Assembly (NCBI GenBank): GCA_003577145.1
Contig: QEUP01000018.1
Coordinates: 1-64,000, forward strand
DNA from: Acidobacteriota bacterium
Lineage (GTDB): Bacteria; Actinomycetota; Acidimicrobiia; Acidimicrobiales; Microtrichaceae
Direction: 5' to 3'
Length of the DNA stretch: 64,000 nt
The translations under genes and the position numbers were made by a program. This document shows, piece by piece, positions 46,813 to 55,609 of this stretch; positions within the stretch are counted from its first letter, which is position 1; each line of letters begins with the position of its first letter. The notes beneath the pieces were generated by a model. The model did no database searches and was not told the DNA's origin. It was given only the letters and a program-made list of their open reading frames with translations.

Positions 46813-47742
46813 ATGAGGATCGGTATCAACGGCTCGAGCCTCGTCGCTCTCGGGAGCCCGGTCCAAGACGTTGCCGAGCACGCCGCGCAGGTGGAGGCGG
46901 ACGGGTTCACGACCTACTGGGTCGCCCAGCTTGCGGTGCCCGACGCCTTGACTGCTCTGGCGGTCGTGGGCCTGCGCACATCGACCATCGAACTGGGGAC
47001 GGCTGTCATCGCCACCTGGCCCCGGCATCCGCTGATGCTGGCCGCGCAGGCGTTGACCACCCAGCAGATCGTCGCCAACCGATTGCTGCTCGGCATCGGC
47101 CTGGCCCACAAGCCCTCGATCGAGACGACGCTCAAGGTGCCCTTCGAACGACCCGCCAGGAACATGGACGAGTACCTCTCGGTCCTGCTGCCCGCGCTGC
47201 GCGACAGGCGGGTCGGTTTCACAGGCGAGATCTGGTCGGGTGAGGTGGAGGCGATGGGCGGGCCTCCGGGCGTCGAGGCACCTTCGGTGATGCTGGCAGC
47301 CATGGGCCCGCGCATGCTGGCCCTGGCGGGGTCCCGGACCGACGGGACCATCCTCTGGCTGGCGGGGCCCACGACGATCGCGGACTACATCCGTCCTGCT
47401 CTGCATGCCGCGGCGGATGGGGCGGGGCGACGCGAGCCGCGCATCGTCGCCAGCGTGCCGGTGTGCGTGACGAGCGAACCCGGTCGCGTGAGGGAGGCGA
47501 TCACGCAGGTCCTGGGCCGTTACAGGGAGCTGCCTTCGTACCGCCAGATCATGGATCGTGAGGGTGCTGAGGGGCCGGCCGACGTGTCCCTGGTGGGAGA
47601 TGAGGACGAGGTTCGGGCCGGCCTCGACCGCTTTGCCGTGGCCGGCACCACCGACTTCTCCGCCCTCGAGTTCGTGACCAACGACGATGAGGTCGACCGG
47701 ACCCGGAGACTGCTGAAGGACGTGGCAGCCGGAAGCCGATGA
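46813..47742 (+). CDS. F420-dependent LLM-class oxidoreductase (TIGR03564-like)
   Basis: 309 residues. TIM-barrel flavin/F420 oxidoreductase: N-terminus RIGINGSSLVALGSPVQDVAEHAAQVEADGF, then YWVAQL, ALAVVGLRTSTIELGTAVIATWPRHPLMLAAQALTTQQIVANRLLLGIGLAHKP, and SVMLAAMGPRMLALAGSRTDGTILW. This layout matches the actinobacterial F420 LLM family. F420 use supports the actinobacterial origin. Substrate unknown. It is divergent from the PatD-like gene with 225 bases between. Confidence 0.85.
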   Translation: MRIGINGSSLVALGSPVQDVAEHAAQVEADGFTTYWVAQLAVPDALTALAVVGLRTSTIELGTAVIATWPRHPLMLAAQALTTQQIVANRLLLGIGLAHKPSIETTLKVPFERPARNMDEYLSVLLPALRDRRVGFTGEIWSGEVEAMGGPPGVEAPSVMLAAMGPRMLALAGSRTDGTILWLAGPTTIADYIRPALHAAADGAGRREPRIVASVPVCVTSEPGRVREAITQVLGRYRELPSYRQIMDREGAEGPADVSLVGDEDEVRAGLDRFAVAGTTDFSALEFVTNDDEVDRTRRLLKDVAAGSR

Positions 47743-47910
47743 CCTTCCTGGACGGCCTGACGGCCGGCGGGATCCTGTGGTCGCTGCTGTTGAACTCGAT
47801 GCGCGGCAGTTGATGGACCGACCCGCTGGCGGGTGGTGGGAGTGATGGCCCTGGCCGAGGCCCGCGAGCACCGTCGACTGGCCAAGCCCTGCGTACGTGG
47901 CGCGATCGCT

Positions 47911-48627
47911 TCAGCGGCTCTCGCAACCCCACCCGTCACCACCGGCGTCCAGCTTGTGCGGGTCGTCGCCGATGACTTGGACCGGGAAGCCGATGTCGGC
48001 GCAGTCGAGGTCCGGCGGGTAGGGCGGAACGCACGGTGCGTAGTTCGGATCGCACCCGGGCCCGGCGGTTCCTCCGGCGACGGTCGTGGAGGCAGACTCC
48101 GCCCACATCCCGACGCCGGAGGTGATGGCGGTCGCCTCTGCGGTGGCGAACTCGTCGGCGTGGGAGGTGTTGGGCTCGTAGGGGAAGGCGGTCGCCCACC
48201 CTGCTTCGACGATGTCGAGGTTCACGAACAGCCGGTCCTCGGCGCGGTAGACGTAGGCGAGCGTGCGGCCGTAGTCGTCATGGCGTTCGACGTCGTACAC
48301 CAGGTCGACCGGAGTGCCCTCGGGTATGACGGTTCGCACGTAGGCCGTCGCCTCGGTGCCGAGCGGCGCATCACGCTCGGGTGTGTCGATGCCGATGAGT
48401 CGAATCCGTTCGCCTGTCGTCAGGTCGAAGGTGTCGCCGTCGATGATCTCGCCCACCGTGCCGCCTTCGCCGTCGGTGCCGCCAGGGTCAGGCTCGTGTG
48501 AGGTGAGCGAGGTCGAGGTGCCGTCGCCGTCCACGGTTTCAGTGGCACCGCACGCCGAGGCGAGCAGCGTACAGCCGGCGAGCACCAGCACCGAGCTGCG
48601 GTATCTCAGGCTTGGGTCGAATGCCAT
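47911..48627 (-). CDS. Secreted thermonuclease lipoprotein with excalibur-like tail
   Basis: 238 residues from ATG 48627 (GGAGG upstream; an ATG at 48648 is possible). Lipobox VLAGCTLLASAC (Cys near 25). The SNase/TNase domain has GEIIDGDTFDL (metal Asp), ERIRLIGIDTPERD (Arg, catalytic Glu in TPE), VERHDDYGRTLAYVY (Arg) and VNLDIVEAGWA. The C-terminus CDPNYAPCVPPYPPDLDC then DAGGDGWGCE is an excalibur-like calcium motif. A cell-surface nuclease that could feed on DNA is likely. Confidence 0.88.
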   Translation of the reverse strand: MAFDPSLRYRSSVLVLAGCTLLASACGATETVDGDGTSTSLTSHEPDPGGTDGEGGTVGEIIDGDTFDLTTGERIRLIGIDTPERDAPLGTEATAYVRTVIPEGTPVDLVYDVERHDDYGRTLAYVYRAEDRLFVNLDIVEAGWATAFPYEPNTSHADEFATAEATAITSGVGMWAESASTTVAGGTAGPGCDPNYAPCVPPYPPDLDCADIGFPVQVIGDDPHKLDAGGDGWGCESR

Positions 48628-48799
48628 CGGGCCTCCAGCCGCAGCCATCCTATGAGCACTCGCTGGGTGGTAGCAGTTGCATGTACCCGCACGCTGTGAC
48701 CAGGACCTCAGGCGGAAGGTGCCAATGGTCCCTACGTTCGGGCGGTACAGGGGTCTACCGTGCCGAGTTGAGCTTCCGTGTTCGCTGAGGAGGTCGGCC

Positions 48800-49639
48800 A
48801 TGGTCGCCGCTATCGAGCTGGGGTCGTTCGAATACGACGGGTCGCGTCTCGCCTACGAGTTGCACGGCGACGGCGACCGCGTCTTCGTGTACCTGCACGG
48901 TCTGTTGGTGGACAGCGAGATGAACCGCGAGCTGGCCCGCTCCCTCGCTGCCCGCGGCAACCGGGTGGCGCTGCTTGACCTGCTCGGTCACGGTCGTAGC
49001 GACAAGCCCCTCCACGCATCGGCCTACCGCATGGACGCTTTCGCTGACGAGGTCGTCGCGTTCATCGACTACCTGGGTGCCGATCAGGTCGTGCTGGGAG
49101 GCATCTCCCTGGGCGCCAACGTGAGCTTGGAGGTCGCAGCTACGGCTCCGGAGCGGCTCCGTGGCCTGGTTCTGGAGATGCCGGTGCTGGAGTGGGCCGT
49201 GCCTGCCGCAGCCATGGTCTTCACACCGTTGCTGCTGATCATGCACTACGCCAGCCGTCCCGCCGCGTTGCTGGCGCGGCTCATCGACCTCCTGCCGCGC
49301 ACCGGCAACGGGGCGGTCGACAGCTCACTGCGAGCGCTCGCCACTCCTCCCGAGGTCGTCAAGGCGGTGCTGCACGGTGTCCTCACCGGACCGGTTGCGC
49401 CCACGGTCGAGGACAGGCGCGGCATCGACGTTCCTGCGTTGGTCATCGCCCACACCCGCGACCTGATCCACCCCTTCAGCGACGCCGAGAACCTGGTCGA
49501 GCAACTGCCGCAGGGCACGCTCCTCGAGGCCCACTCGATGCTGGAATTGCGCCTGGCACCAGACCGCCTCACCGGCGAGATCGCCGGGTTCGTCGATGGG
49601 CTCTGGGCGAAACCAACCGCCAGGGCCTCCATCGCCTGA
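48800..49639 (+). CDS. Alpha/beta hydrolase (279 aa)
   Basis: Start ATG 48800 after GAGGAGG. HGLLVDSEMN oxyanion region, DLLGHGRSDKP, nucleophile elbow GGISLGANVSLE (Ser near 98), and Asp/His in HTRDLIHPF and EAHSMLEL (about 220-250). The Ser is in GISLGA instead of GxSxGG. No substrate clue from neighbours. Confidence 0.83.
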   Translation: MVAAIELGSFEYDGSRLAYELHGDGDRVFVYLHGLLVDSEMNRELARSLAARGNRVALLDLLGHGRSDKPLHASAYRMDAFADEVVAFIDYLGADQVVLGGISLGANVSLEVAATAPERLRGLVLEMPVLEWAVPAAAMVFTPLLLIMHYASRPAALLARLIDLLPRTGNGAVDSSLRALATPPEVVKAVLHGVLTGPVAPTVEDRRGIDVPALVIAHTRDLIHPFSDAENLVEQLPQGTLLEAHSMLELRLAPDRLTGEIAGFVDGLWAKPTARASIA

Positions 49640-49646
49640 GGCTGCG

Positions 49647-49798
49647 GAGCCTGCGGCGCAGCAGCGGGTACCCCAGAACCGCATGGCGCAGCCCGCGCCA
49701 CCTGCGGTGGCGCCATGTGAGGGAGCCTGCGGCGCAGCAGCGGGTACCCCAGAACCGCATGGCGCAGCCCGCGCCACCTGCGGTGGCGCCATGTGACA
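49647..49798. repeat. Two 76-bp tandem copies
   Basis: The unit GAGCCTGCGGCGCAGCAGCG... starts at 49647 and again at 49723, without visible mismatches. Each copy includes a hairpin GCGCCACC-TGC-GGTGGCGC. It lies just after the hydrolase gene, so it can act as a duplicated terminator. Confidence 0.9.
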
Positions 49799-49903
49799 GC
49801 TTGCAGCAAGGAGCGTTTGCTGACAGTCTCTGCCGCGCATGGCCGTCAGGTCGCCGAACCGTTCCGTGCCGAGCAGCGTTACCGCGTCTGTTGGGACCGT
49901 GGG

Positions 49904-50392
49904 ATGAGACCCGCCGAGCGGGGGCGCCGGTCCGAGTCCCAGGCCCAGGCCATCGACGAGACCGACAAGGCGATCATCACCGAGCTCCAGGTGGACGGAA
50001 GGCTGCCGTACGCACAGCTCGGACCCAGGGTCGGTCTCTCCCAGGCCGCGACCCGTCAGCGGGTGCAGCGCCTCATCGAGCGCGGCGTCATGCAGGTGGT
50101 GGCTGTCACCGATCCCCTCATGCTCGGATTCGAGGTCGAGGCCATGATCGGGGTGAGCGTCGACGGTGACCTGCGTTCGGTGGCCTCGTCCCTGGCAGAG
50201 CAGCCCGAGATCGAGTATGTGGTGATCGCCGCCGGCCGGTTCGATCTGCTGGTCGAGGTCGTGTGCGAGGACAACAAGAGGCTCCTGGCGATCGTCAACG
50301 ACGTGGTGCGGGCTACGCCAGGTGTCACAGGAACTGAGGTGTTCACCTACCTGCACCTCGAGAAGCAGACCTACACCTGGGGAACCCGCTGA
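49904..50392 (+). CDS. Lrp/AsnC-family regulator
   Basis: 162 residues from ATG 49904. HTH: DETDKAIITELQVDGRLPYAQLGPRVGLSQAATRQRVQRLIERGVMQ (about 19-65). The C-terminal RAM/AsnC ligand domain is MLGFEVEAMIGVSV... and YVVIAAGRFDLLVEVVC. Lrp-type proteins sense amino acids or related amines. The polyamine genes are 3-14 kb away, so control of them is only a guess. Upstream in-frame starts back to 49793 lie in the tandem repeat. Confidence 0.87.
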   Translation: MRPAERGRRSESQAQAIDETDKAIITELQVDGRLPYAQLGPRVGLSQAATRQRVQRLIERGVMQVVAVTDPLMLGFEVEAMIGVSVDGDLRSVASSLAEQPEIEYVVIAAGRFDLLVEVVCEDNKRLLAIVNDVVRATPGVTGTEVFTYLHLEKQTYTWGTR

Positions 50393-50439
50393 GGCCGGGG
50401 CGTCCACTTTGCGCGGCTGGACCGACCTATGGTGAGGCC

Positions 50440-51225
50440 ATGTTCGCGAGGGGGTGGCTGTTGCTCACGGTCGCGTTGTTTGCGGTGGCCTGCGGTGAGG
50501 AGGCCACAACGACCTCCACAACCGGTTCTACAGCCAGTGCCGACCCCACCGCCACAATCACCGACGTAGGGCCTGTTGACACGGCCTCGGTCATCGACGC
50601 CGGCATGCTCACCCCCGAGGACATCCCCGAGGGAGGGCAGTTCGGGCCAACCGAACAGGTAGAGGTCGATTCCAATGATCTCCCGGTGTGTGAGGACCTG
50701 TCGGTCGCCGTCGAGGGTGTGGCGGCGGGCCTCGACGACGGCGCCGTTTCACCCCAGTTCCGCACCGAGACCGAGGGGACCGCGGTATCGATCACAGCCT
50801 TCGTACGAGACAGCGTCCTCGTGTACGGGTCCGAGCCCGAGGCCGCCGACGCATTCTCGTCGACCGATGAGGAGGCGTTTCGGAAATGCGCGGTCGAGAG
50901 CGTCAACGCCTACTGGGAGCAGGGCGGCCCGGAGGAAGATGAAGGGGAGATCCCATCACCGGACGAGATCCACATCAGCGAAGGGCCCGATTTCGACGCC
51001 GGTGACGAGTCGGCCGCCTTCGAGTTGCAGATGGACTCGTCGGTCTACGGCGACCAGGACAACGAGGAACGCGCCACCCTGGTCCCGGTGCGGGTCGGCC
51101 CGGCGGTTGCGGTCTTCACCTTCCTCTACAGCGGTCAGTACTTCGAGGACTTCGAGACGCAGACCGATGCCGAGCAACAGGTGGTGCAACGGGTTGTCGA
51201 GCGCGTCGATGCGGCTCTGGCCTGA
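50440..51225 (+). CDS. Lipoprotein, unknown function (261 aa)
   Basis: ATG 50440 starts a lipoprotein signal FARGWLLLTVALFAVAC (Cys at 18). A Thr/Ser-rich linker (TTTSTTGSTASADPT) follows, then an acidic globular domain with paired Cys (LPVCEDLSV, FRKCAVES) and strand pattern like the PknH-sensor or LppX-type lipoproteins. No catalytic residues known. The very acidic composition (pI low) suits a secreted protein. Confidence 0.7.
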   Translation: MFARGWLLLTVALFAVACGEEATTTSTTGSTASADPTATITDVGPVDTASVIDAGMLTPEDIPEGGQFGPTEQVEVDSNDLPVCEDLSVAVEGVAAGLDDGAVSPQFRTETEGTAVSITAFVRDSVLVYGSEPEAADAFSSTDEEAFRKCAVESVNAYWEQGGPEEDEGEIPSPDEIHISEGPDFDAGDESAAFELQMDSSVYGDQDNEERATLVPVRVGPAVAVFTFLYSGQYFEDFETQTDAEQQVVQRVVERVDAALA

Positions 51226-51281
51226 CCTCAGCCACCCACTACCGGGTGGACTTGCATGACCGCTCGTGCGACGCTCGCGGT

Positions 51282-51635
51282 GTGGAACGCAAGACCAGAG
51301 CAAGTCGCCTGACCGCCTCGATCGAGGAGCTCGATCAGGCGCGCCTGGAAGCTCGCTACGAGGGTGTCGACTCTGTGCCCATCGGGGAAGCGCAGCTCCG
51401 GGTTCCCGTCCGGATCGCCGGGGAGGTGCAGTCCGTGACGGTGGTCCCGCGAGCGTCATCTCCCACACTGGAGGTGACCATCGCTGACGGCTCGGGGAAG
51501 GCAGTCGCGGTGTTCCTCGGTCGCCGGCGCATTGGCGGGTTGCGGCCTGGCCGAGGGGTCCTGCTCGAAGGCATCCTGCAGCGAAGCCGGAACCGCCTCC
51601 TGATACTGAACCCCGTCTACCTCCTGGCGGACTGA
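51282..51635 (+). CDS. OB-fold nucleic-acid-binding protein (117 aa)
   Basis: Start GTG 51282 (MERKTRASRLTASIEELDQARLE). The OB-fold strands are VRIAGEVQSVTVVPRASSPTLEVTIADGSGKAVAVFLGRRRIGGLRPGRGVLLEGIL. In many actinobacteria a short OB-fold gene sits beside the CeoB/CeoC TrkA pair, as here; the order is convergent. Single-stranded nucleic acid binding is expected from the fold. Confidence 0.82.
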   Translation: MERKTRASRLTASIEELDQARLEARYEGVDSVPIGEAQLRVPVRIAGEVQSVTVVPRASSPTLEVTIADGSGKAVAVFLGRRRIGGLRPGRGVLLEGILQRSRNRLLILNPVYLLAD

Positions 51636-51642
51636 GGCGGCG

Positions 51643-52314
51643 CTACTCGGCGATGAACAGGCGGCGGACGGATTCATCGGCGTCGCCGGTGACGAGCAGC
51701 AGCACCTCGTCCCCCTCGTAGAACTCGGTGTCGCCACGCGGCACGACCACCTTGTTCTGGCGTATCACCGCCACGACCGTGGCATCGCGGGGGATTCCCA
51801 GGCCGACCAGCGGCTGACCGATGGCGGGGGAGTCCTGCGCCAGTGTGACCTCGGACAGACGGGCCATGCCGTGCTCGAACGAGAGGAGGCGGACCAGGTG
51901 TCCCACCGAGACGGCCTCCTCGACCATGCCGGCCAGCAGGTGAGGGGTCGAGACCGATATGTCGACCCCCCAACTGTCGTTGAAGAGCCACTCGTTCTTC
52001 GGGTTGTTCACGCGGGCGACTACCCGGGGGACGCCGAACTCCTGCTTGGCGAGAAGTGAGATGACCAGGTTGTCCTCGTCGTCGCCGGTCACGGCGACCA
52101 CCACGTCGCATCGCTGTGGCTCGGCCTTGGCCAGCTGTGTGACCTCGCAGGCGTCTCCCACCACCCAGGCGACCCCCGGCGTCTCACCGGTGGTTCGCAG
52201 CTCCGCTACCCGCGACGACGTCTGTTCCATCACGACGACCTCATGGCCGTCCTCGGCAAGCTCGCCGGCGACGTGCACGCCGACGTTGCCTGCCCCGGCC
52301 ACCAGCACTCGCAT
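51643..52314 (-). CDS. ceoC: TrkA-type K+ channel/transport regulator, CeoC-like
   Basis: 223 residues. RCK_N domain with Rossmann motif VLVAGAGNVGVHVAGELAEDGHEVVVME (3-30) and VVGDACEVTQLAKA, and an RCK_C tail. Binds NAD/ATP to gate potassium uptake. Its start shares one base with the stop of the paired gene. Convergent with the OB-fold gene, 7 bases apart. Confidence 0.88.
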   Translation of the reverse strand: MRVLVAGAGNVGVHVAGELAEDGHEVVVMEQTSSRVAELRTTGETPGVAWVVGDACEVTQLAKAEPQRCDVVVAVTGDDEDNLVISLLAKQEFGVPRVVARVNNPKNEWLFNDSWGVDISVSTPHLLAGMVEEAVSVGHLVRLLSFEHGMARLSEVTLAQDSPAIGQPLVGLGIPRDATVVAVIRQNKVVVPRGDTEFYEGDEVLLLVTGDADESVRRLFIAE

Positions 52315-52979
52315 CAGGCTTCCTCCGCTTCTGGCAGGCCGAGAGCAGAGTCGAGATCTGCCGTGGCGTCATCGACGACGGTGAACCAGAGCAGGTCATC
52401 TTCTTGTACCAACGTGTCGGCCTCGGGCAACCGTCCGGCGCCGAGCCGCCCGAGGGCAACCAGCCGGAACCGTCCCGGCTGCTCGAGCTCGTCGCAGCGC
52501 GTGCCGGCGAGTGACGAGGGGACGATTCGCTCGACCAGATGCACCCGGGCGCTCGGGTCGGTCCACTCGACCGCCGGCGGGTTTGGGAGGATCCGTCGCA
52601 GGACCTGCTCGCTCGACCAGTGGACGGTGGCGATGGTCGAGATGCCGAGGCGCTGGTAGATGGCTGCTCGTCGCGGGTCGTAGATGCGGGCCACAACCCG
52701 ATCCAGGCCGTAGCTCTCCCGGGCGACGCGCGCCACGACGATGTTGGAGTTGTCCCCGTTGGTCACCGCTGCCAAGGCGTCAGCTTCCTCGATGCCGGCT
52801 TCGAGCAGGCGGTCGCGATCGAACCCCAGACCGACGATCCTCTGACCGGCGAAGCCCTCGGTCAGGCGGCGGAACGCCGTCCGATTGCGGTCGATGACCG
52901 CGACCGAGTGGCCCTGCTCCTCCAGCGCGGCCGCGACCGACGAGCCTACGCGGCCGCAGCCCACCACGATTGCGTGCAT
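52314..52979 (-). CDS. ceoB: TrkA-type K+ regulator, CeoB-like
   Basis: 221 residues from ATG 52979; GGAGGTGAGG lies just upstream, so the longer frame to 53063 is rejected. RCK_N: HAIVVGCGRVGSSVAAALEEQGHSVAVIDRN (2-31). C-terminal TrkA_C domain with RLVALGRLGAGRLPEAD. Works with CeoC. The divergent KimA-like transporter, 95 bases away, is the probable transport partner. Confidence 0.9.
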   Translation of the reverse strand: MHAIVVGCGRVGSSVAAALEEQGHSVAVIDRNRTAFRRLTEGFAGQRIVGLGFDRDRLLEAGIEEADALAAVTNGDNSNIVVARVARESYGLDRVVARIYDPRRAAIYQRLGISTIATVHWSSEQVLRRILPNPPAVEWTDPSARVHLVERIVPSSLAGTRCDELEQPGRFRLVALGRLGAGRLPEADTLVQEDDLLWFTVVDDATADLDSALGLPEAEEA

Positions 52980-53074
52980 CCTCACCTCCGGCCCAACAGC
53001 ACTTTGCCCTGCGCCGATGAACCGCGGCATGCTACGCGCGACACGGTGGAACCCACCAGACAATCGGAGACCGG

Positions 53075-54952
53075 ATGTACTCGATGGCCAAGCGCCTGCT
53101 GGTGGGTCCCCCGCTCGCCACTGCCGAGGAGCACCATACGCGCCTCGGTCGTCCCACTGCGCTCGCGGTGTTCGCCTCGGATGCGGTCTCCTCCACGGCC
53201 TACGCGACGGAGGAGATCCTGCTGGTCCTCATGCCCGTCGCAGGTCTCGCCGCGCTCGACTTCCTGGTGCCCATCTCCATCGTCGTGGCGGTCCTGTTGA
53301 CCATCGTGGTGTTCAGCTACCGGCAGACCATCTACGCCTACCCCTCGGGCGGTGGTTCCTATGTCGTGAGCCGCGAGAACCTCGGGGTGAACGCCTCCCT
53401 CATCGCCGGCGCTTCGTTGCTGGTCGACTACATCCTGACGGTGGCCGTCTCGGTATCGGCGGGAATCGCCGCGATCACCTCGGCGTTCCCCGTGCTTCGC
53501 GACCAACGGGTCTGGTTGTGCCTGATCGCCATCGGCGTGATGATGCTGGTCAACCTCAGGGGCGCCAAGGAGTCCGGCAGGCTGTTCGCTCCCCCCGTGT
53601 ACACCTACATCGTCTCGCTGATCATCCTCGTGGGATACGGGCTCTACCGGGTGTTCCTCGGCGGGCTCGAACCCATGCCGCTCGACGAGGAGTTGTTGCG
53701 CGAGATCGCTTCCAACGTCGATGACGGGGTTGCGATCTTCGGCGCGGTCAGCATGCTCCTGGTCATGCGGGCGTTCTCGTCGGGCGCGGTCGCCCTCACC
53801 GGCGTCGAGGCCATCTCCAACGGAGTGCCCGCCTTCAAGAAGCCGGAGTCGAGGAACGCCGCGACGACGCTCGTGGCGATGGCGGTGATCCTCGGGGGAG
53901 CGTTCATGGGCCTGTCGGTCCTGGCGAGCCACCTGGAGCCGGTGGTCAGCGAGGAGGAGACGCTGCTGTCGACCATGGCGCGCTACGTCTACGGCGGTGA
54001 GACCCCCCTCTACTTCGTCCTCCAGTTCGCCACCTTCGCCATCCTTATCCTGGCCGCCAACACCGCCTTTGCCGACTTCCCCCGTGTCTCGTCGATCATC
54101 GCCGGGGACGGCTTCATGCCCCGCCAACTCGCCAACCGGGGAGACCGGCTGGTTTTCTCCAACGGCATCGCCGTGCTCGCCGTTGTGGCCGGCTTGCTCA
54201 TCGTCGTCTTCGGCGGCGAGACCAGTGCCCTCATCCCCCTCTACGCAGTCGGGGTGTTCACCGGCTTCACGCTGTCGCAGGCCGGCATGGTTCGCCACCA
54301 CTCCGCGGTCCGCGAGCAGGGATGGCGGCGCAGCCAGGTCGTCAACGCCGTGGGCGCAGCCTCGACTGCGGTGGTGCTGGCCGTGGTGGTGGTGTCGAAG
54401 TTCACCAAGGGGGCCTGGATCCCGGCGGCGCTGATCCCGCTCATCGTCGTGGGCTTCAAGGTCATCCACCGGCACTACGTGCGGGTGGCCCGAGCGCTCG
54501 AGACCCCGGCCGACTACCAGCGACCCCACCGGAGACACACGGTCGTCGTTCTCGTCGGCGGGGTGAACCGGAGCGCGCTGGAGGCTCTCGCCTACGCCGA
54601 GTCGCTGAGACCGGACCGGCTCATCGCGGCGACCGTGGTCACGAGCGACGAGGAGCACGAGCGGGCACTCGACGACTGGGAGCGCCACGGGCTCACGACC
54701 GAGCTTCGCCTGCTGCATTCCCCCTACCGGGATCTCACCAGCCCCGTGCTGAGCTTCATCGACGAGATCGACGAGGAATGGCCCGACGACGTCATAACAG
54801 TCATCGTCCCCGAGTTCGTGCTCGAGCACTGGTGGGAGGCGGCGCTTCACAACCAGAGCGCGTTGATGCTCAAGGCACGGCTGCGGTCCCGGCCAAACAC
54901 CGTCATCACCGCGGTGCCGTTCCACGTGAGCCGCCCCGACGGCAAGACCTGA
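53075..54952 (+). CDS. kimA: KimA-like K+ transporter of the APC superfamily
   Basis: 625 residues, RBS CGGAGA. Membrane part: ALAVFASDAVSSTAYATEEILLVL (first helix), YRQTIYAYPSGGGSYVVSRENLG, ASLIAGASLLVDYILTVAVSVSAGIAAITSAFP, AFSSGAVALTGVEAISNGVPAFKKPE and SNGIAVLAVVAGLLIVVFGG. These match Bacillus KimA (YdaO). A cytosolic C-terminal domain (about 470-620) with VVVLVGGVNRSALEALAYAESL and HNQSAL is also KimA-like. KimA is a high-affinity K+/H+ symporter inhibited by c-di-AMP in Bacillus. The link to two TrkA proteins supports K+ as substrate. Confidence 0.85.
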   Translation: MYSMAKRLLVGPPLATAEEHHTRLGRPTALAVFASDAVSSTAYATEEILLVLMPVAGLAALDFLVPISIVVAVLLTIVVFSYRQTIYAYPSGGGSYVVSRENLGVNASLIAGASLLVDYILTVAVSVSAGIAAITSAFPVLRDQRVWLCLIAIGVMMLVNLRGAKESGRLFAPPVYTYIVSLIILVGYGLYRVFLGGLEPMPLDEELLREIASNVDDGVAIFGAVSMLLVMRAFSSGAVALTGVEAISNGVPAFKKPESRNAATTLVAMAVILGGAFMGLSVLASHLEPVVSEEETLLSTMARYVYGGETPLYFVLQFATFAILILAANTAFADFPRVSSIIAGDGFMPRQLANRGDRLVFSNGIAVLAVVAGLLIVVFGGETSALIPLYAVGVFTGFTLSQAGMVRHHSAVREQGWRRSQVVNAVGAASTAVVLAVVVVSKFTKGAWIPAALIPLIVVGFKVIHRHYVRVARALETPADYQRPHRRHTVVVLVGGVNRSALEALAYAESLRPDRLIAATVVTSDEEHERALDDWERHGLTTELRLLHSPYRDLTSPVLSFIDEIDEEWPDDVITVIVPEFVLEHWWEAALHNQSALMLKARLRSRPNTVITAVPFHVSRPDGKT

Positions 54953-54984
54953 CTGCTCACTCCGCTCGGACCTGGTGGTGTCCT

Positions 54985-55030
54985 GTGGCAAACCTCACGT
55001 TGACCATCGACGACACCCTGCTCCGCGAGC
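54985..55030 (+). pseudogene. Truncated RHH antitoxin start
   Basis: GTG 54985 opens ANLTLTIDDTLLRE, the standard N-terminus of a ribbon-helix-helix (VapB-like) antitoxin. After about 15 codons the homology stops and the frame turns into Arg/Ser-rich nonsense. No toxin gene follows. It is a relic, or chance; the LTLTIDD motif favours relic. Confidence 0.4.
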
Positions 55031-55181
55031 ACGCCTCACAGCGGTCCCCGAGCACGCCTCGCGCGCGTTCAGGTGCTGCTCGGGCTCGGTGCTGTGGTCC
55101 TCTCGAAGGCTCCACCGAGCGGCAGCCACACTGTCGTCGTGGCAGACTTCGCTCCAACTGATCAGCTGAGAGGGAGCATCC

Positions 55182-55550
55182 ATGGCACGGGTCGCCGCAG
55201 TCGGAGCAGTTGTCATCAACGTCGTCGACATCGGCCGGGAGACGCAGTTCTGGTCGGAGTTGCTGGGTGTCGGCGTGATGCGCGAGATCCCGGGCTTCTT
55301 CGTCTGGCTGGAGCCCCAGCAGGAAGGCGGGGTGTCGGTGGCGCTCCAGGCGACCGGGGAGGCCAAGGGTGAGGGCCGGAACCGCCTCCACATCGACACC
55401 GCCGTCGAGGACCTCGACGAGGCCCAGGCCGAGGTCGAACGGCTGGGCGGTTCCCATGTCGAGAGCCACGAGATCATGGGCTTCACCTGGAGGGTGATGG
55501 CGGACCCGGAGGGGAACGAGTTCTGCATAGCCGCCGAAGCACCCGAGTGA
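55182..55550 (+). CDS. VOC/glyoxalase-family protein (122 aa)
   Basis: RBS GAGAGGGAG and ATG 55182. Two beta-alpha-beta halves: VGAVVINVVDIGRETQFWSELLGVGVM and RNRLHIDTAVEDLDEAQAEVERLGG, ending MADPEGNEFCIA. Metal candidates are H in RLHID and E in GNEF. Glyoxalase/bleomycin-resistance-like dioxygenase fold; substrate unknown. Confidence 0.87.
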   Translation: MARVAAVGAVVINVVDIGRETQFWSELLGVGVMREIPGFFVWLEPQQEGGVSVALQATGEAKGEGRNRLHIDTAVEDLDEAQAEVERLGGSHVESHEIMGFTWRVMADPEGNEFCIAAEAPE

Positions 55551-55609
55551 GGCGTGGCGTCCACGGCCCGGACCAAGCTGGTTGACCAACCGGGCGACGG
55601 CACCGGCCT

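Noticed and set aside
52980-53074. c-di-AMP (ydaO-type) riboswitch before the KimA-like gene
   Set aside because: The gap is only 95 bases and shared with the ceoB start; no ydaO-like stems were found.
52982-54991. 669-codon open minus-strand frame
   Set aside because: It lies opposite the KimA-like gene and is full of Asp/His/Arg runs typical of antisense GC-rich DNA.
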